A stretch of DNA of 29,847 nucleotides from Bacteroides ovatus (GCA_030844565.1 JAUUNK010000041.1:1-29847); one strand, 5' to 3'; shown: positions 1 through 8,297, counted from the stretch's first letter. Numbers and translations: made by a program. The notes: generated by a model not told the origin, from the letters alone.

Positions 1-865
1 AGCCTTCTTCCATGATGGTGAGGTCGGCGGCAAAGTCGGTGTCGAACACGTAGTCGAAGCCCAGTTCACGCAAGGCGTAAACCATTTTTCCGGTGACGAG
101 AGTGCCGGGAGGCAACCCGAATTCTTCGCCCAGAGCAGCGCGCACGGCGGGGGCTGTTTGCACGATGACTACTTTGTCCGGGTCGGCTAAGTCGTCCAGC
201 AGGCGATTGGTGTAGTCGCGTTCGGTGAGCGCGCCCACCGGACAGACGGCTACGCATTGCCCGCAGTAGGTACATTCGCTGTCTTTCATCATCCGGTCGA
301 AGGCGGGAGCGATGGTCGTGCTGAAGCCGCGACGGATAGCACCGAGGGCGCCCACGGTCTGTACATCGTTGCATACACTTTCGCAACGTCGGCAAAAGAT
401 GCACTTGTCCATATTGCGCACGATGGAAGAAGTCACTTCACGTTTGCGAGGAGAGAGTTCGCCGCCATTGAAAGGCATTTCGCGGATGTTGAAACGCAAG
501 GCAAGCGTCTGAAGTTCGCAATTGCCGCATTTGGGGCAAGTGAGGCAATCGTTAGGGTGGTCGGACAGGATGAGTTCGGCAACTATCTTTTGGGCGTTCA
601 TCACACGCAGCGTACTCGTCTTGACTACCATTCCTTCGGTGCAACGGGTGGCACAGGCAGGAGCCAGATTGCGTCGCCCCACCACCTCGACCACACAGAT
701 GCGGCAGGAGGCAGGATTGTTTTTAATGCAGGTTCCTTTCAAGTCGATGTGGCACAGCGTGGGTATATCGATACCGATTTTACGGGCAGCTTCGAGGATG
801 GTAGTTCCTTCGGGCACGGTGATGAAGTGACCGTCTATCTGGAGTGTAATTTGTTTTTCTTCCAT
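1..865 (-). CDS. hydA: [FeFe] hydrogenase catalytic subunit, NADH-linked type (HndD/HydA-like), partial at the left edge
   Basis: The first 288 residues are in the window, beginning MEEKQITLQIDG at the ATG 865-863; the rest lies beyond the left edge. The domain order is that of soluble multimeric [FeFe] hydrogenases: an N-terminal ferredoxin-like [2Fe-2S] domain (Cys38, 54, 57 and neighbours), a His-Cys3 [4Fe-4S] motif (His103, Cys107, Cys110, Cys116), two ferredoxin-type [4Fe-4S] sites (Cys155/158/161/165 and Cys198/201/204/208), then the start of the H-cluster domain with VVIVQTAPAVRAALGEEFG and FDTDFAADLTIMEEG. The H-cluster cysteines themselves fall outside. The family makes or consumes H2 in the cytoplasm using NADH and, in bifurcating members, ferredoxin. 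It starts 12 bp after the NuoF-like gene, so the two are co-transcribed. The bifurcating mode is inference. Confidence 0.9.
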   Translation of the reverse strand, partial: MEEKQITLQIDGHFITVPEGTTILEAARKIGIDIPTLCHIDLKGTCIKNNPASCRICVVEVVGRRNLAPACATRCTEGMVVKTSTLRVMNAQKIVAELILSDHPNDCLTCPKCGNCELQTLALRFNIREMPFNGGELSPRKREVTSSIVRNMDKCIFCRRCESVCNDVQTVGALGAIRRGFSTTIAPAFDRMMKDSECTYCGQCVAVCPVGALTERDYTNRLLDDLADPDKVVIVQTAPAVRAALGEEFGLPPGTLVTGKMVYALRELGFDYVFDTDFAADLTIMEEG

Positions 866-877
866 GGTATAGGGATT

Positions 878-2785
878 TTAGCAGACAAGAATAGCTTTGA
901 ATTTGCAGCGAGCCATGCACATGCCGCACTTGATACATTTATCGGGACGGATGACATGAGGCTTGCGCGGTACGCCGCTAATGGCATCTGCCGGACAGTT
1001 CTTGGCACAGAGATGGCAGCCGATACACAATTCGGGGTTGATGGTGTAGGTCAGCAAAGATTTACATTGCCGCGCGCGGCAGGTCTTATCGCACACATGT
1101 TCCAGGTATTCATCCCGGAAATTATCGAGGGTAGACAAAACCGGATTGGGAGAAGTTTGTCCCAAGCCACAGAGGGCGGTATCTTTTATCACCTGCCCCA
1201 AGGTGGCAAGCGTATCAAGGTCTTTCTCTGTGCCCCGCCCTTCCGTTATCTTGTTCAGCAGCTCGAGCAGACGTTTGTTTCCGATGCGGCAGGGAGTGCA
1301 CTTGCCGCAGGATTCTTCTACAGTAAAGTCGAGGTAGAAACGGGCTACGGATACCATGCAATCGTCTTCGTCCATCACAATCATACCTCCCGAACCCATC
1401 ATGGAACCGGCAGCGAGCAGGTTGTCGAAGTCGATAGGTGTATCCAGATGTTTCTCCGTCAGGCAACCGCCCGAAGGTCCTCCTGTTTGCACGGCTTTGA
1501 ACTTCTTACCTCCCTTGATGCCTCCTCCGATTTCATAAATTACTTCACGCAAAGTAGTTCCCATGGGAACCTCTATCAATCCCACATTATTAATCTTTCC
1601 GGCAAGGGCAAACACTTTCGTTCCTTTGGAACGTTCGGTCCCGATGGAGGCGAACCATTCCGCTCCTTTCGTCAGGATGATAGGGATATTGGCAAGTGTC
1701 TCCACATTATTCACATTGGTAGGCTTCCCCAGATACCCGGACTCGGCGGGGAAAGGAGGTTTCAACGTAGGTTCCCCGCGTTTGCCTTCCATGGAGTGGA
1801 TAAGTGCGGTTTCTTCGCCGCAAACAAATGCACCTGCCCCATAGCGTATTTCTATATCGAAACTGAAATCGGTCCCTAATATATGTTCTCCCAACAAGCC
1901 ATACTCCCGCGCCTGCCGGATGGCTATCTTCAAACGGCTGATAGCCAACGGATATTCGGCACGGATGTAAACCAGTCCTTTGGAGGAACCGATGGAGTAG
2001 CCACAGATACACATTGCCTCCACAATGGAATGGGGATCGCCTTCCATAATGGAGCGGTCCATAAATGCACCCGGGTCGCCTTCGTCGGCATTGCAAACCA
2101 CATATTTCACATCTGCTTCTTGCTTACCGGCAAACTCCCACTTCAACCCTGTGGGGAAACCGCCACCGCCGCGTCCGCGCAAACCGGAACGTTTGATAAG
2201 GTCGATGACGTCTCCCGGTTGCTTATGAAGAAGGCAGTCGGCTAAAGCGAAATATCCTTCTCTGGCGATGTATTCTTCTATATTCTCCGGATCGATAAAT
2301 CCGCAATTGCGCAAAGCGATACGAAGCTGTTTCCGGTAGAAATTTATATGTTTGGAATCGCTCACAGCCTGCTCCGTCTTAGGGTCTATATAGAGGAGCC
2401 GCTCTATCCGATGTCCTCCGATGATATGCCCGGTGATGATTTCGTCGGCATCTTCGGGCGTGACTTGGGTATAAAAGGTGTTATCAGGAATAATCTTAAC
2501 GATAGGTCCTTTCTCGCAGAATCCGAAGCAGCCAACGGTAATGACGTCTACTTTCTCAGTGATTCCATTCTTCTCAATGGCTTTGCAGAAATTCGCCGTA
2601 ATGCCTTGACTCGAAGAAGCCTTGCAGCCTGTACCTCCACAAATAAGAATTTGAAGATGGGAAGATCCGGAAGCCAACCCGCAACATTGCCCTGTCGCCT
2701 TTTCGTTACTTTCTTCACGCAGTGAAAGGTTATGTGCAGCTCTTTTCCTGATTGTAGCCAAATCATGGATAGACAAAATTTTCAT
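878..2785 (-). CDS. hydB: NADH-binding, NuoF-like subunit of [FeFe] hydrogenase (HndC/HydB-like)
   Basis: This 635-residue protein has the modular build of HydB/HndC. A thioredoxin-like [2Fe-2S] domain carries Cys49, 54, 86 and 90. The NuoF core has the glycine-rich FMN/NADH loop GLRGRGGGGFPTGLKW (201-216), NADEGDPGAFMDRS (233-245) and the N3-type [4Fe-4S] ligands Cys493/496/499 plus Cys539. A C-terminal two-cluster ferredoxin has Cys587/590/593/597 and Cys617/620/623/627. It would pass electrons between NADH and the catalytic subunit encoded just downstream. It is the first gene of the operon, with a putative promoter at 2814-2821. The usual NuoE-like third subunit is not encoded between it and thrC, so it must lie beyond the left edge or elsewhere. 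The length is normal for the family. Confidence 0.92.
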   Translation of the reverse strand: MKILSIHDLATIRKRAAHNLSLREESNEKATGQCCGLASGSSHLQILICGGTGCKASSSQGITANFCKAIEKNGITEKVDVITVGCFGFCEKGPIVKIIPDNTFYTQVTPEDADEIITGHIIGGHRIERLLYIDPKTEQAVSDSKHINFYRKQLRIALRNCGFIDPENIEEYIAREGYFALADCLLHKQPGDVIDLIKRSGLRGRGGGGFPTGLKWEFAGKQEADVKYVVCNADEGDPGAFMDRSIMEGDPHSIVEAMCICGYSIGSSKGLVYIRAEYPLAISRLKIAIRQAREYGLLGEHILGTDFSFDIEIRYGAGAFVCGEETALIHSMEGKRGEPTLKPPFPAESGYLGKPTNVNNVETLANIPIILTKGAEWFASIGTERSKGTKVFALAGKINNVGLIEVPMGTTLREVIYEIGGGIKGGKKFKAVQTGGPSGGCLTEKHLDTPIDFDNLLAAGSMMGSGGMIVMDEDDCMVSVARFYLDFTVEESCGKCTPCRIGNKRLLELLNKITEGRGTEKDLDTLATLGQVIKDTALCGLGQTSPNPVLSTLDNFRDEYLEHVCDKTCRARQCKSLLTYTINPELCIGCHLCAKNCPADAISGVPRKPHVIRPDKCIKCGMCMARCKFKAILVC

Positions 2786-2813
2786 AAGTATCAGAGTTGA
2801 TGTTAGGTAATTG

Positions 2814-2821
2814 CAAATATA
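2814..2821 (-). promoter_or_regulatory. Putative -7 box for the hydrogenase operon
   Basis: Read on the minus strand this is TATATTTG, an exact match to the Bacteroidetes -7 consensus TAnnTTTG. It lies 28 bp upstream of the hydB start codon, giving a 5' leader of about 20 nt. No good TTTG -33 box is visible at the usual 19-21 bp spacing, so the site may be weak or activator-dependent. Confidence 0.5.
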
Positions 2822-2923
2822 AGGTTTTGTTCTATTCAGCGGAATATATAAGAGAGAGATAATGAGAAGAAATAATATAAAATAAAAATATTATGCAGAT
2901 AAAAATTGAATCTTCCATGTCTT

Positions 2924-2969
2924 TATAAATTAAGGGGTCTTGAACAAATTCAAAACCCCTTAATTTATA
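2924..2969 (-). terminator. Terminator of the threonine operon
   Basis: A perfect 14-bp inverted repeat (arms 2924-2937 and 2956-2969, core AAGGGG/CCCCTT) lies just after the thrC stop. A second inner stem TTGAA/TTCAA (2940-2944 and 2949-2953) leaves the four-base loop CAAA. The AT-rich ends of the arms stand in for a U-tract, so it could work in either direction. It separates the threonine operon from the hydrogenase operon. Confidence 0.75.
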
Positions 2970-2992
2970 GTATGTTTCTAACAATAACCTAA

Positions 2993-4294
2993 TCAAATCG
3001 AAAGCAGATACTTCTTAAAGTCTTCGAATTCTTTCGTCATTGATAAACTCTTCTTTTCGCCTTTCATAAATTCTTGCAACTTGGCAGGTATTTCTACCTT
3101 TTCGTTGATGATACCTTCTACAGTCTCGAGGAATTTGGCTGGATGGGCAGTTTCGAGGAATACTCCTGTTTCGCCCGCTTTCAGTCCTTCCGTCAAGGCA
3201 CGATAGCCGCAGGCGCCGTGAGGATCGAGCAAATAATGATACTTGTTCCAGGTTTCTTTCACCGTTTCGCGAATCTGTTCATCGGTGTAAGTGGCTCCGG
3301 AGATTTCTGCGGAAATGTCCGCGTGAGAGTTTCCGTATAAATCGAGTACACGGACAAAGTTGCTCGGGTCGCCCACGTCCATGGCATTGGCGATGGTAGC
3401 AATGGACGGACGGGGATTGTATTCGCCTGTTTGCAAATATTGATAGAAAATATCGTTGCGGTTGTTGGCAGCGATAAAACGCTTCACGGGCAGGCCCATC
3501 TTCTTACCGAACAGTCCCGCAGTGATGTTTCCGAAGTTGCCGCTGGGTACACAAATTACGGCATTATCTGCCTTTCCGGCACGTTTCAATTGCGCATAAG
3601 CATAGAAGTAATAAAATGCCTGAGGCAGGAAACGGGCTACATTGATAGAATTCGCCGAAGTAAGAGACAAATGCTCGTTCAGTTCCTTATCCATGAAGGC
3701 GGACTTTACCAATGCCTGGCAATCATCGAACGTTCCGTCTACTTCAAGAGCAGTGATATTCTGCCCCAGCGTAGTAAACTGCTTTTCCTGGATTTCGCTG
3801 ACTTTTCCCTTTGGGTAAAGCACATACACATGGATACCTTCCACGCCCAGAAAGCCGTTGGCAACAGCACTTCCCGTATCGCCGGAAGTAGCAACCAGCA
3901 CATTCACGTTCTTTTGTCCTTCTTTCCGGATGAAATAGCCCAGCAAACGCGCCATGAACCGACCGCCTACATCCTTAAAAGCTAACGTAGGACCGTGGAA
4001 GAGTTCCAGAGAATAGATGTCCTCCGTCACCTTTACCAGAGGCACATCGAAACTCAACGTATCATAGACAATCTCTTTCAAGATTTCCGCAGGCACGTCT
4101 TCCCCGAAAAAAGCATCAGCCACCCGATAAGCAATCTCCTGGAAAGAGAGAGTATCAATCGTGTCATAAAATTCTTGGGGAAGAGGTTTGATAGTCATCG
4201 GCATGAACAGCCCCTTGTCGGCAGCAAGCCCTTTCACCACAGCTTCTTGCAACGAAGCCATCGGCGCTTGTTTATTCGTACTGTAATATTTCAT
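2993..4294 (-). CDS. thrC: Threonine synthase
   Basis: A 433-residue PLP enzyme that converts O-phosphohomoserine to threonine, the last step of the pathway. It matches the E. coli-type (short) threonine synthase over its whole length: it begins MKYYSTNKQA and has the PLP-lysine motif FHGPTLAFKDVGG with Lys107, the substrate motif ATSGDTGSAVA and the phosphate/PLP loop SGNFGNITAG. The start is the ATG 4294-4292, 13 bp after the end of the ApgM-like gene, so it is the last gene of thrA-apgM-thrC. Its need for phosphohomoserine implies that a homoserine kinase exists, yet no classical thrB is present here. A strong hairpin follows the stop. Confidence 0.96.
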   Translation of the reverse strand: MKYYSTNKQAPMASLQEAVVKGLAADKGLFMPMTIKPLPQEFYDTIDTLSFQEIAYRVADAFFGEDVPAEILKEIVYDTLSFDVPLVKVTEDIYSLELFHGPTLAFKDVGGRFMARLLGYFIRKEGQKNVNVLVATSGDTGSAVANGFLGVEGIHVYVLYPKGKVSEIQEKQFTTLGQNITALEVDGTFDDCQALVKSAFMDKELNEHLSLTSANSINVARFLPQAFYYFYAYAQLKRAGKADNAVICVPSGNFGNITAGLFGKKMGLPVKRFIAANNRNDIFYQYLQTGEYNPRPSIATIANAMDVGDPSNFVRVLDLYGNSHADISAEISGATYTDEQIRETVKETWNKYHYLLDPHGACGYRALTEGLKAGETGVFLETAHPAKFLETVEGIINEKVEIPAKLQEFMKGEKKSLSMTKEFEDFKKYLLSI

Positions 4295-4307
4295 AATGTG
4301 GAGTGAA

Positions 4308-5516
4308 TTACTTCATAAATTCTTTTATAAACTCATCTTCTTTCAGCAAACCGTAGCTACCGCTGCATGCCGCCACTTCGTCAAAAGTCTGCACCTCGTC
4401 CGGTTCGATACCGGGATACCAGATAAAGAACGGAACAGGCTCGGCAGTATGAGTACGCAGTTCGCAGGGAGTGGGATGGTCGGGCAATACGGCAATCGCC
4501 ACCGGTTCTTCCCAATCTTTTACGGCTTCATAAATAGGTCCCACAGCACGCTTATCCAGGTTCTCGATAGTCAGCAACTTGAGATCGACATCGCCCTCGT
4601 GTCCTGCTTCGTCACTGGCTTCGATGTGAAGATAGACAAAATCATCCGTCTTCAGCGCCTCCAGCGCAGCCGCTACTTTATTCTCATAATTGGTATTATA
4701 AAGCCCTGTCGCCCCTTCGACAGGAATGCGGCGCAAGCCGGCATAATACCCAATCCCGTTTATCAAATCGACTGCCGAAATCACAGCTCCTTTCTTCACC
4801 TGCGGAAAAGCCTCCGAGAAAGTAGACATTTGCGGACGATACCCCGGACTCCAAGGCCAGATGCTATTTGCGGGGTCCTTCCCCTCTGCCATCCGTTTCA
4901 GGTTCAGAGGATGATTCTTTAACAACTCCTGTGATTTCAGAATCAAATCATTAATCAATTCCGCCGTCTCTTCCGCCTCCGTTGCCAAAGGTTTCACCAT
5001 CAGCGGGCGAAACGGCTTCAAAGGAACATCATGCGGAGGCGTACAATCCAGTGCCTTGTTTCCTCCCTTGATAACCAGCAAATGCCGATACTGCACTCCT
5101 GTACAAAAGCGTACCCGATCGTTCCCCAGCTTTTCCTGCAAGAACTTAATCAAGACATCCGCCTCCTCGGTAGATATATGCCCGGAAGAGTGATTCTTCA
5201 AAATCTCTCCCTCCACACAAATCAAATTGCATCGCATCGCCATCTCCCCCGGTCGCAAGTCCACACCTATGCTGGCAGCTTCCAGCGGTCCGCGTCCCTC
5301 ATACACCTTGGGAAGGTCATATCCCAATACCGACATATTGGCAACCTCACTTCCCGGATGAAATCCTTCTGCCACGGTAATCAACCGTCCATTGCGTCCC
5401 ATCCGGGCCAATTTATCCATATAAGGCGTGTTCGCATACTGCAAAAGCGTCTTACCACCCAATGACTTTACAGCCCAATCGGCCATGCCGTCTCCTAATA
5501 TAATTATATGTTTCAC
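4308..5516 (-). CDS. apgM: ApgM-family protein (alkaline phosphatase superfamily), likely homoserine kinase substitute
   Basis: The sequence belongs to the archaeal-type, cofactor-independent phosphoglycerate mutase family. Visible features are the metal-site opening HIIILGDGMADW, the catalytic-Ser region GSEVANMSVLGYDL, the metal-ligand region HIEASDEAGHEGD and the C-terminal PDHPTPCELRTHT. I place the start at GTG 5516-5514 (VKHIIILGDG), giving 402 residues. A longer in-frame reading to 5591 only translates the intergenic repeat and adds nothing conserved. The gene sits between thrA and thrC, exactly where thrB is expected. Relatives in this position in Bacteroides have been proposed to be functional analogues of homoserine kinase, which I find more likely here than glycolytic mutase activity. 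The sequence alone does not prove the substrate. Confidence 0.88.
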   Translation of the reverse strand: MKHIIILGDGMADWAVKSLGGKTLLQYANTPYMDKLARMGRNGRLITVAEGFHPGSEVANMSVLGYDLPKVYEGRGPLEAASIGVDLRPGEMAMRCNLICVEGEILKNHSSGHISTEEADVLIKFLQEKLGNDRVRFCTGVQYRHLLVIKGGNKALDCTPPHDVPLKPFRPLMVKPLATEAEETAELINDLILKSQELLKNHPLNLKRMAEGKDPANSIWPWSPGYRPQMSTFSEAFPQVKKGAVISAVDLINGIGYYAGLRRIPVEGATGLYNTNYENKVAAALEALKTDDFVYLHIEASDEAGHEGDVDLKLLTIENLDKRAVGPIYEAVKDWEEPVAIAVLPDHPTPCELRTHTAEPVPFFIWYPGIEPDEVQTFDEVAACSGSYGLLKEDEFIKEFMK

Positions 5517-5525
5517 CTTTAATAA

Positions 5526-5620
5526 GTTGAGAGTTGAAAGTTGAGAGTTGAGAGTTAAAAAGAGAAAAAAAGAAACCACAGCGCAGCCCACTCTCCACTT
5601 TCAACTCTCCACTCTCCACT
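5526..5620. repeat. Inverted heptanucleotide-repeat element between thrA and apgM
   Basis: The left arm (5526-5556) is built of GTTGAGA/GTTGAAA heptamers. The right arm (about 5588-5620) is built of CCACTCT, CCACTTT and CAACTCT heptamers, roughly the reverse complement. The two arms could fold into a long imperfect hairpin in the thr mRNA. The same unit appears at 12634-12767 inside a coding region, so it is a repeat family rather than a thr-specific signal. It may alter expression between thrA and apgM. Confidence 0.7.
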
Positions 5621-5622
5621 TC

Positions 5623-8058
5623 TTAAACGTTTGCTATACTCATAATATCCGCGAACACTCCGGCAGCGGTTACACCGGCGCCAGCGCCGTATCCTTGAAT
5701 CATCATGGGGTATTCTTTGTAGCGCTCGGTGGTGAGCAGGATGATGTTGTTGCTGCCTTCCAAGCCGTAGAATGGGTGGTTGGAAGCCACTTCCTGCAAG
5801 CCTACGGAGGCTTTTCCATTTTCCAGTGTGGCTACGAAGCGCCAGTGCTTATGCTCTTTTTCCAGTACCTGGCGACGGGCTTCAAAGTCGGCGTCGAGGC
5901 TGGGAACACGTTTCCAGAAGTCATCGAGGGAGCCTTCAAAGAAGTCGTCGGGGACGAAGAGATGCTTTTCTACATCTTCCTGTTCGATGCGGTAACCGGC
6001 TTCACGGGCAAGAATGACTAGTTTGCGGATAACGTCTTTTCCGCTGAGGTCGATACGCGGGTCCGGTTCGGAGTAGCGTTCTTCCTGTGCCATCTTGATG
6101 GTGCGGCTAAAGGGAATGTCGGCGCTGATTTTGTTGAAGATGTAATTCAATGTTCCTGAGAGCACAGCTTCGATTTTCAATATTTTGTCACCGCTATGGA
6201 TGAGGTCGTTGATGGTATTGATAATCGGGAGACCAGCGCCTACGTTCGTTTCAAATAAGTATTTTACTCCTCGCTGACGGGCTATCGTCTTCAGTTCACG
6301 ATAGTTCTCGTAAGCGGAAGAGGCAGCAATCTTGTTGGCTGCTACCACGGAAATGTTATGTTGAAGGAAATCTTTATAAAGCGAAGCTATTTCGGGACTT
6401 GCCGTACAGTCAACAAAGACGGAGTTGAAGATATTCATGCCGATGATTTCGTCGCGGATGGTTTGCAGGCTGCTGTTCTTGCCTTTCTCCTGCAATTCTT
6501 CGCGATAATTGGAAAGGTCGACACCTTCGCGGCTGAATATCGCTTTTGCTGCGTCGATGATACCTACGACGTGCAGTTTCAGTCCGTTCTCCATCATCAG
6601 TTTCTGTTGCTGGCTGCGGATTTGCTCCACGAGGCTGCCGCCTACCGTACCTACACCGCAGATGAAGAGGTTCAGCACCTGATATTCGGAGAGGAAGAAG
6701 GAATCGTGGATGACGTTGAGAGATTTACGCAGTGATTTGAAGTCTACCACAAAAGAGATATTCGTTTCTGAAGCTCCCTGGGCACAGGCAATGACATTGA
6801 TACCGTTTCGCCCCAGCGTGCCGAATAACTTACCGGCTATACCCGGTGTATGCTTCATGTTTTCTCCCACAATAGCTACCGTAGCCAGGTTCTTCTCTGC
6901 CTGGATAGGTGAAATCTCACCCATCTCAATCTCTTTGGCAAACTCTTCGCTCAACACTTCGCATGCCAAGTCGGCATCAGCATTACGTACACCGATGGAG
7001 GTACTGTTCTCAGAAGATGCTTGAGACACGAGGAACACGCTGATTCCATTTTTTGCCAAGGCTTTGAAGATACGGTAGTTTACACCAATCACGCCTACCA
7101 TACCCAGACCCTGAACAGTAATCAGGCTGGTGTCGTTGATGGAAGAAATACCCTTGATAGCTTTGCTCTGCGGATTTGAGACTTCCTGCTTGATGATGGT
7201 ACCTACTCCTTCGGGTTTGAAAGTGTTCTTTATTAATATAGGTATATTCTTGTGGCACACGGGGTAGATAGTCGGCGGATACACCACCTTGGCACCGAAG
7301 TTACAAAGCTCGGTCGCTTCCACATACGTCAGCTCGGTAATAGTGTAGGCAGTAGAAATCACCCGTGGGTCTGCTGTCATAAAACCGTCCACGTCCGTCC
7401 ATATCTCGAGGCTGTCAGCATCAAGTGCAGCGGCGATGATAGCCGCCGTGTAGTCCGAGCCGCCCCGTCCCAAGTTGGTCACATCTCCGGTTATCTTATC
7501 CGAAGAAATAAATCCCGGCACTAACGCCACTTTTGGAACCACTTGGAAGGCTTCTTTCACTAACTGATTTGTGAGGTCGGCATCCAGTGTATGTTTATTA
7601 TGTTTCTTCTCGGTTTTAATAAAAGTACGTGAATCAAACCATTGGGCTCCTTCAATCAACTCGGCTGCAATCAGGGACGAAAGCCGTTCACCATAGCTGA
7701 CAATGGTATCGGAAGTTTTCGGTGAAAGGTCTTTAATAAGATAGATACCCTGAAAGATATCTTTCAGTTCATTGAGCAGTTCCCCTATGCGGCGCTGCAA
7801 CTCCACTTGCTTCTCTCCGGCAGGAATCACTTCTTTAATCATCTCCACATGGCGATAGACAATCTCGCGGAATTCTCCTTCATAAGCAGAATCTCCGGTT
7901 GCTGCTATCTTCGATGTATTTATTAATTTGTCTGTGATGCCTCCCAAAGCGGAAACTACAACAATTACCGGCTCGCTGGCCGACTCTACGATTCTCTTTA
8001 CGCTTAAAATGCTGTTCACGGAACCTACGGACGTTCCGCCGAATTTCATTACTTTCAT
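5623..8058 (-). CDS. thrA: Bifunctional aspartokinase / homoserine dehydrogenase
   Basis: This 811-residue fusion is close in length to E. coli ThrA (about 820). The aspartokinase half opens with MKVMKFGGTSVGS (nucleotide-binding KFGGTS) and contains GRGGSDYTAAIIAAAL and the aspartate-site region WTDVDGFMTADPR. Two ACT-type regulatory modules follow at about 310-455 (SLITVQGLGMVGVIG, VAIVGENMKHTPGIAGK). The homoserine dehydrogenase half begins near residue 460 with the Rossmann motif FICGVGTVGGSLV and includes EAVLSGTLNYIF and DLSGKDVIRKL. It catalyses the first and third steps from aspartate to homoserine, shared by the threonine and methionine branches. It heads the operon behind a Thr-rich leader peptide. 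ACT domains suggest feedback control by an end product, probably threonine (family knowledge). Confidence 0.97.
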   Translation of the reverse strand: MKVMKFGGTSVGSVNSILSVKRIVESASEPVIVVVSALGGITDKLINTSKIAATGDSAYEGEFREIVYRHVEMIKEVIPAGEKQVELQRRIGELLNELKDIFQGIYLIKDLSPKTSDTIVSYGERLSSLIAAELIEGAQWFDSRTFIKTEKKHNKHTLDADLTNQLVKEAFQVVPKVALVPGFISSDKITGDVTNLGRGGSDYTAAIIAAALDADSLEIWTDVDGFMTADPRVISTAYTITELTYVEATELCNFGAKVVYPPTIYPVCHKNIPILIKNTFKPEGVGTIIKQEVSNPQSKAIKGISSINDTSLITVQGLGMVGVIGVNYRIFKALAKNGISVFLVSQASSENSTSIGVRNADADLACEVLSEEFAKEIEMGEISPIQAEKNLATVAIVGENMKHTPGIAGKLFGTLGRNGINVIACAQGASETNISFVVDFKSLRKSLNVIHDSFFLSEYQVLNLFICGVGTVGGSLVEQIRSQQQKLMMENGLKLHVVGIIDAAKAIFSREGVDLSNYREELQEKGKNSSLQTIRDEIIGMNIFNSVFVDCTASPEIASLYKDFLQHNISVVAANKIAASSAYENYRELKTIARQRGVKYLFETNVGAGLPIINTINDLIHSGDKILKIEAVLSGTLNYIFNKISADIPFSRTIKMAQEERYSEPDPRIDLSGKDVIRKLVILAREAGYRIEQEDVEKHLFVPDDFFEGSLDDFWKRVPSLDADFEARRQVLEKEHKHWRFVATLENGKASVGLQEVASNHPFYGLEGSNNIILLTTERYKEYPMMIQGYGAGAGVTAAGVFADIMSIANV

Positions 8059-8184
8059 GCAGATACTTATTTAAATACACTGTCCCATATAAGTTTCTTA
8101 CAGAACAATGAGTTGTTTACAAAATGAAGTTGATTTTTTGAATTTTGCCTACTTCCATAGGCGTGAATCGCGTAGATACACAAA

Positions 8185-8244
8185 TACTATCCCTTAACCC
8201 CTAAGGGTCATGGTACACATCGATGTGACTGTATGTGGATAGTA
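8185..8244 (-). promoter_or_regulatory. Threonine operon leader with alternative RNA stems (putative attenuator)
   Basis: The 5' leader of thrA contains overlapping, mutually exclusive stems. One pairs 8237-8244 with 8185-8192 (GGATAGTA/TACTATCC, 8 bp, enclosing most of the leader-peptide codons). Another pairs 8191-8196 with 8202-8207 (CCCTTA/TAAGGG). A 12-bp perfect palindrome CACATCGATGTG lies at 8216-8227. A ribosome paused on the Thr codons would mask one arm and change the fold. A small stem GCCTA/TAGGC follows near 8147-8162, but I see no clear U-tract terminator, so the output step (termination or translation) is unknown. Confidence 0.5.
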
Positions 8245-8250
8245 CTTCAT
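8194..8250 (-). CDS. thrL: Threonine-rich leader peptide of the thr operon
   Basis: A short reading frame upstream of thrA encodes MKYYPHTVTSMCTMTLRG followed by TAA. It is 18 residues long with four threonines (codons 7, 9, 13 and 15) and three methionines. It begins about 30 nt after the expected transcription start from the -7 box at 8290-8297. It lies within RNA that can form alternative hairpins and precedes the aspartokinase/homoserine dehydrogenase gene. This is the classic arrangement for ribosome-mediated attenuation by charged tRNA-Thr. There is no strong Shine-Dalgarno sequence, but that is normal for Bacteroides. The function is inferred from composition and position. Confidence 0.55.
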   Translation of the reverse strand: MKYYPHTVTSMCTMTLRG

Positions 8251-8289
8251 CATAATCTTTGTTTCTACTATTGTTTTTGATAAGTGTCG

Positions 8290-8297
8290 CAAAAGTA
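8290..8297 (-). promoter_or_regulatory. Putative -7 box of the threonine operon promoter
   Basis: On the minus strand this reads TACTTTTG followed by CGACAC, an exact TAnnTTTG -7 box. Transcription would begin near 8283, leaving about 30 nt before the leader-peptide ATG and about 225 nt before thrA. No clean TTTG -33 element is seen at 19-21 bp. Confidence 0.5.

Noticed and set aside
257..1879. Long 540-codon open frame on the plus strand
   Set aside because: It is antisense to the two hydrogenase subunit genes, whose motifs are unmistakable. The antisense product has no recognisable domain and the openness follows from codon bias of the real genes.
5517..5591. N-terminal extension of the ApgM-like protein
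   Set aside because: It translates the heptamer repeat (LNSQLSTLN-like) and precedes the conserved HIIILGDGMADW start; GTG 5516 gives the normal family length.
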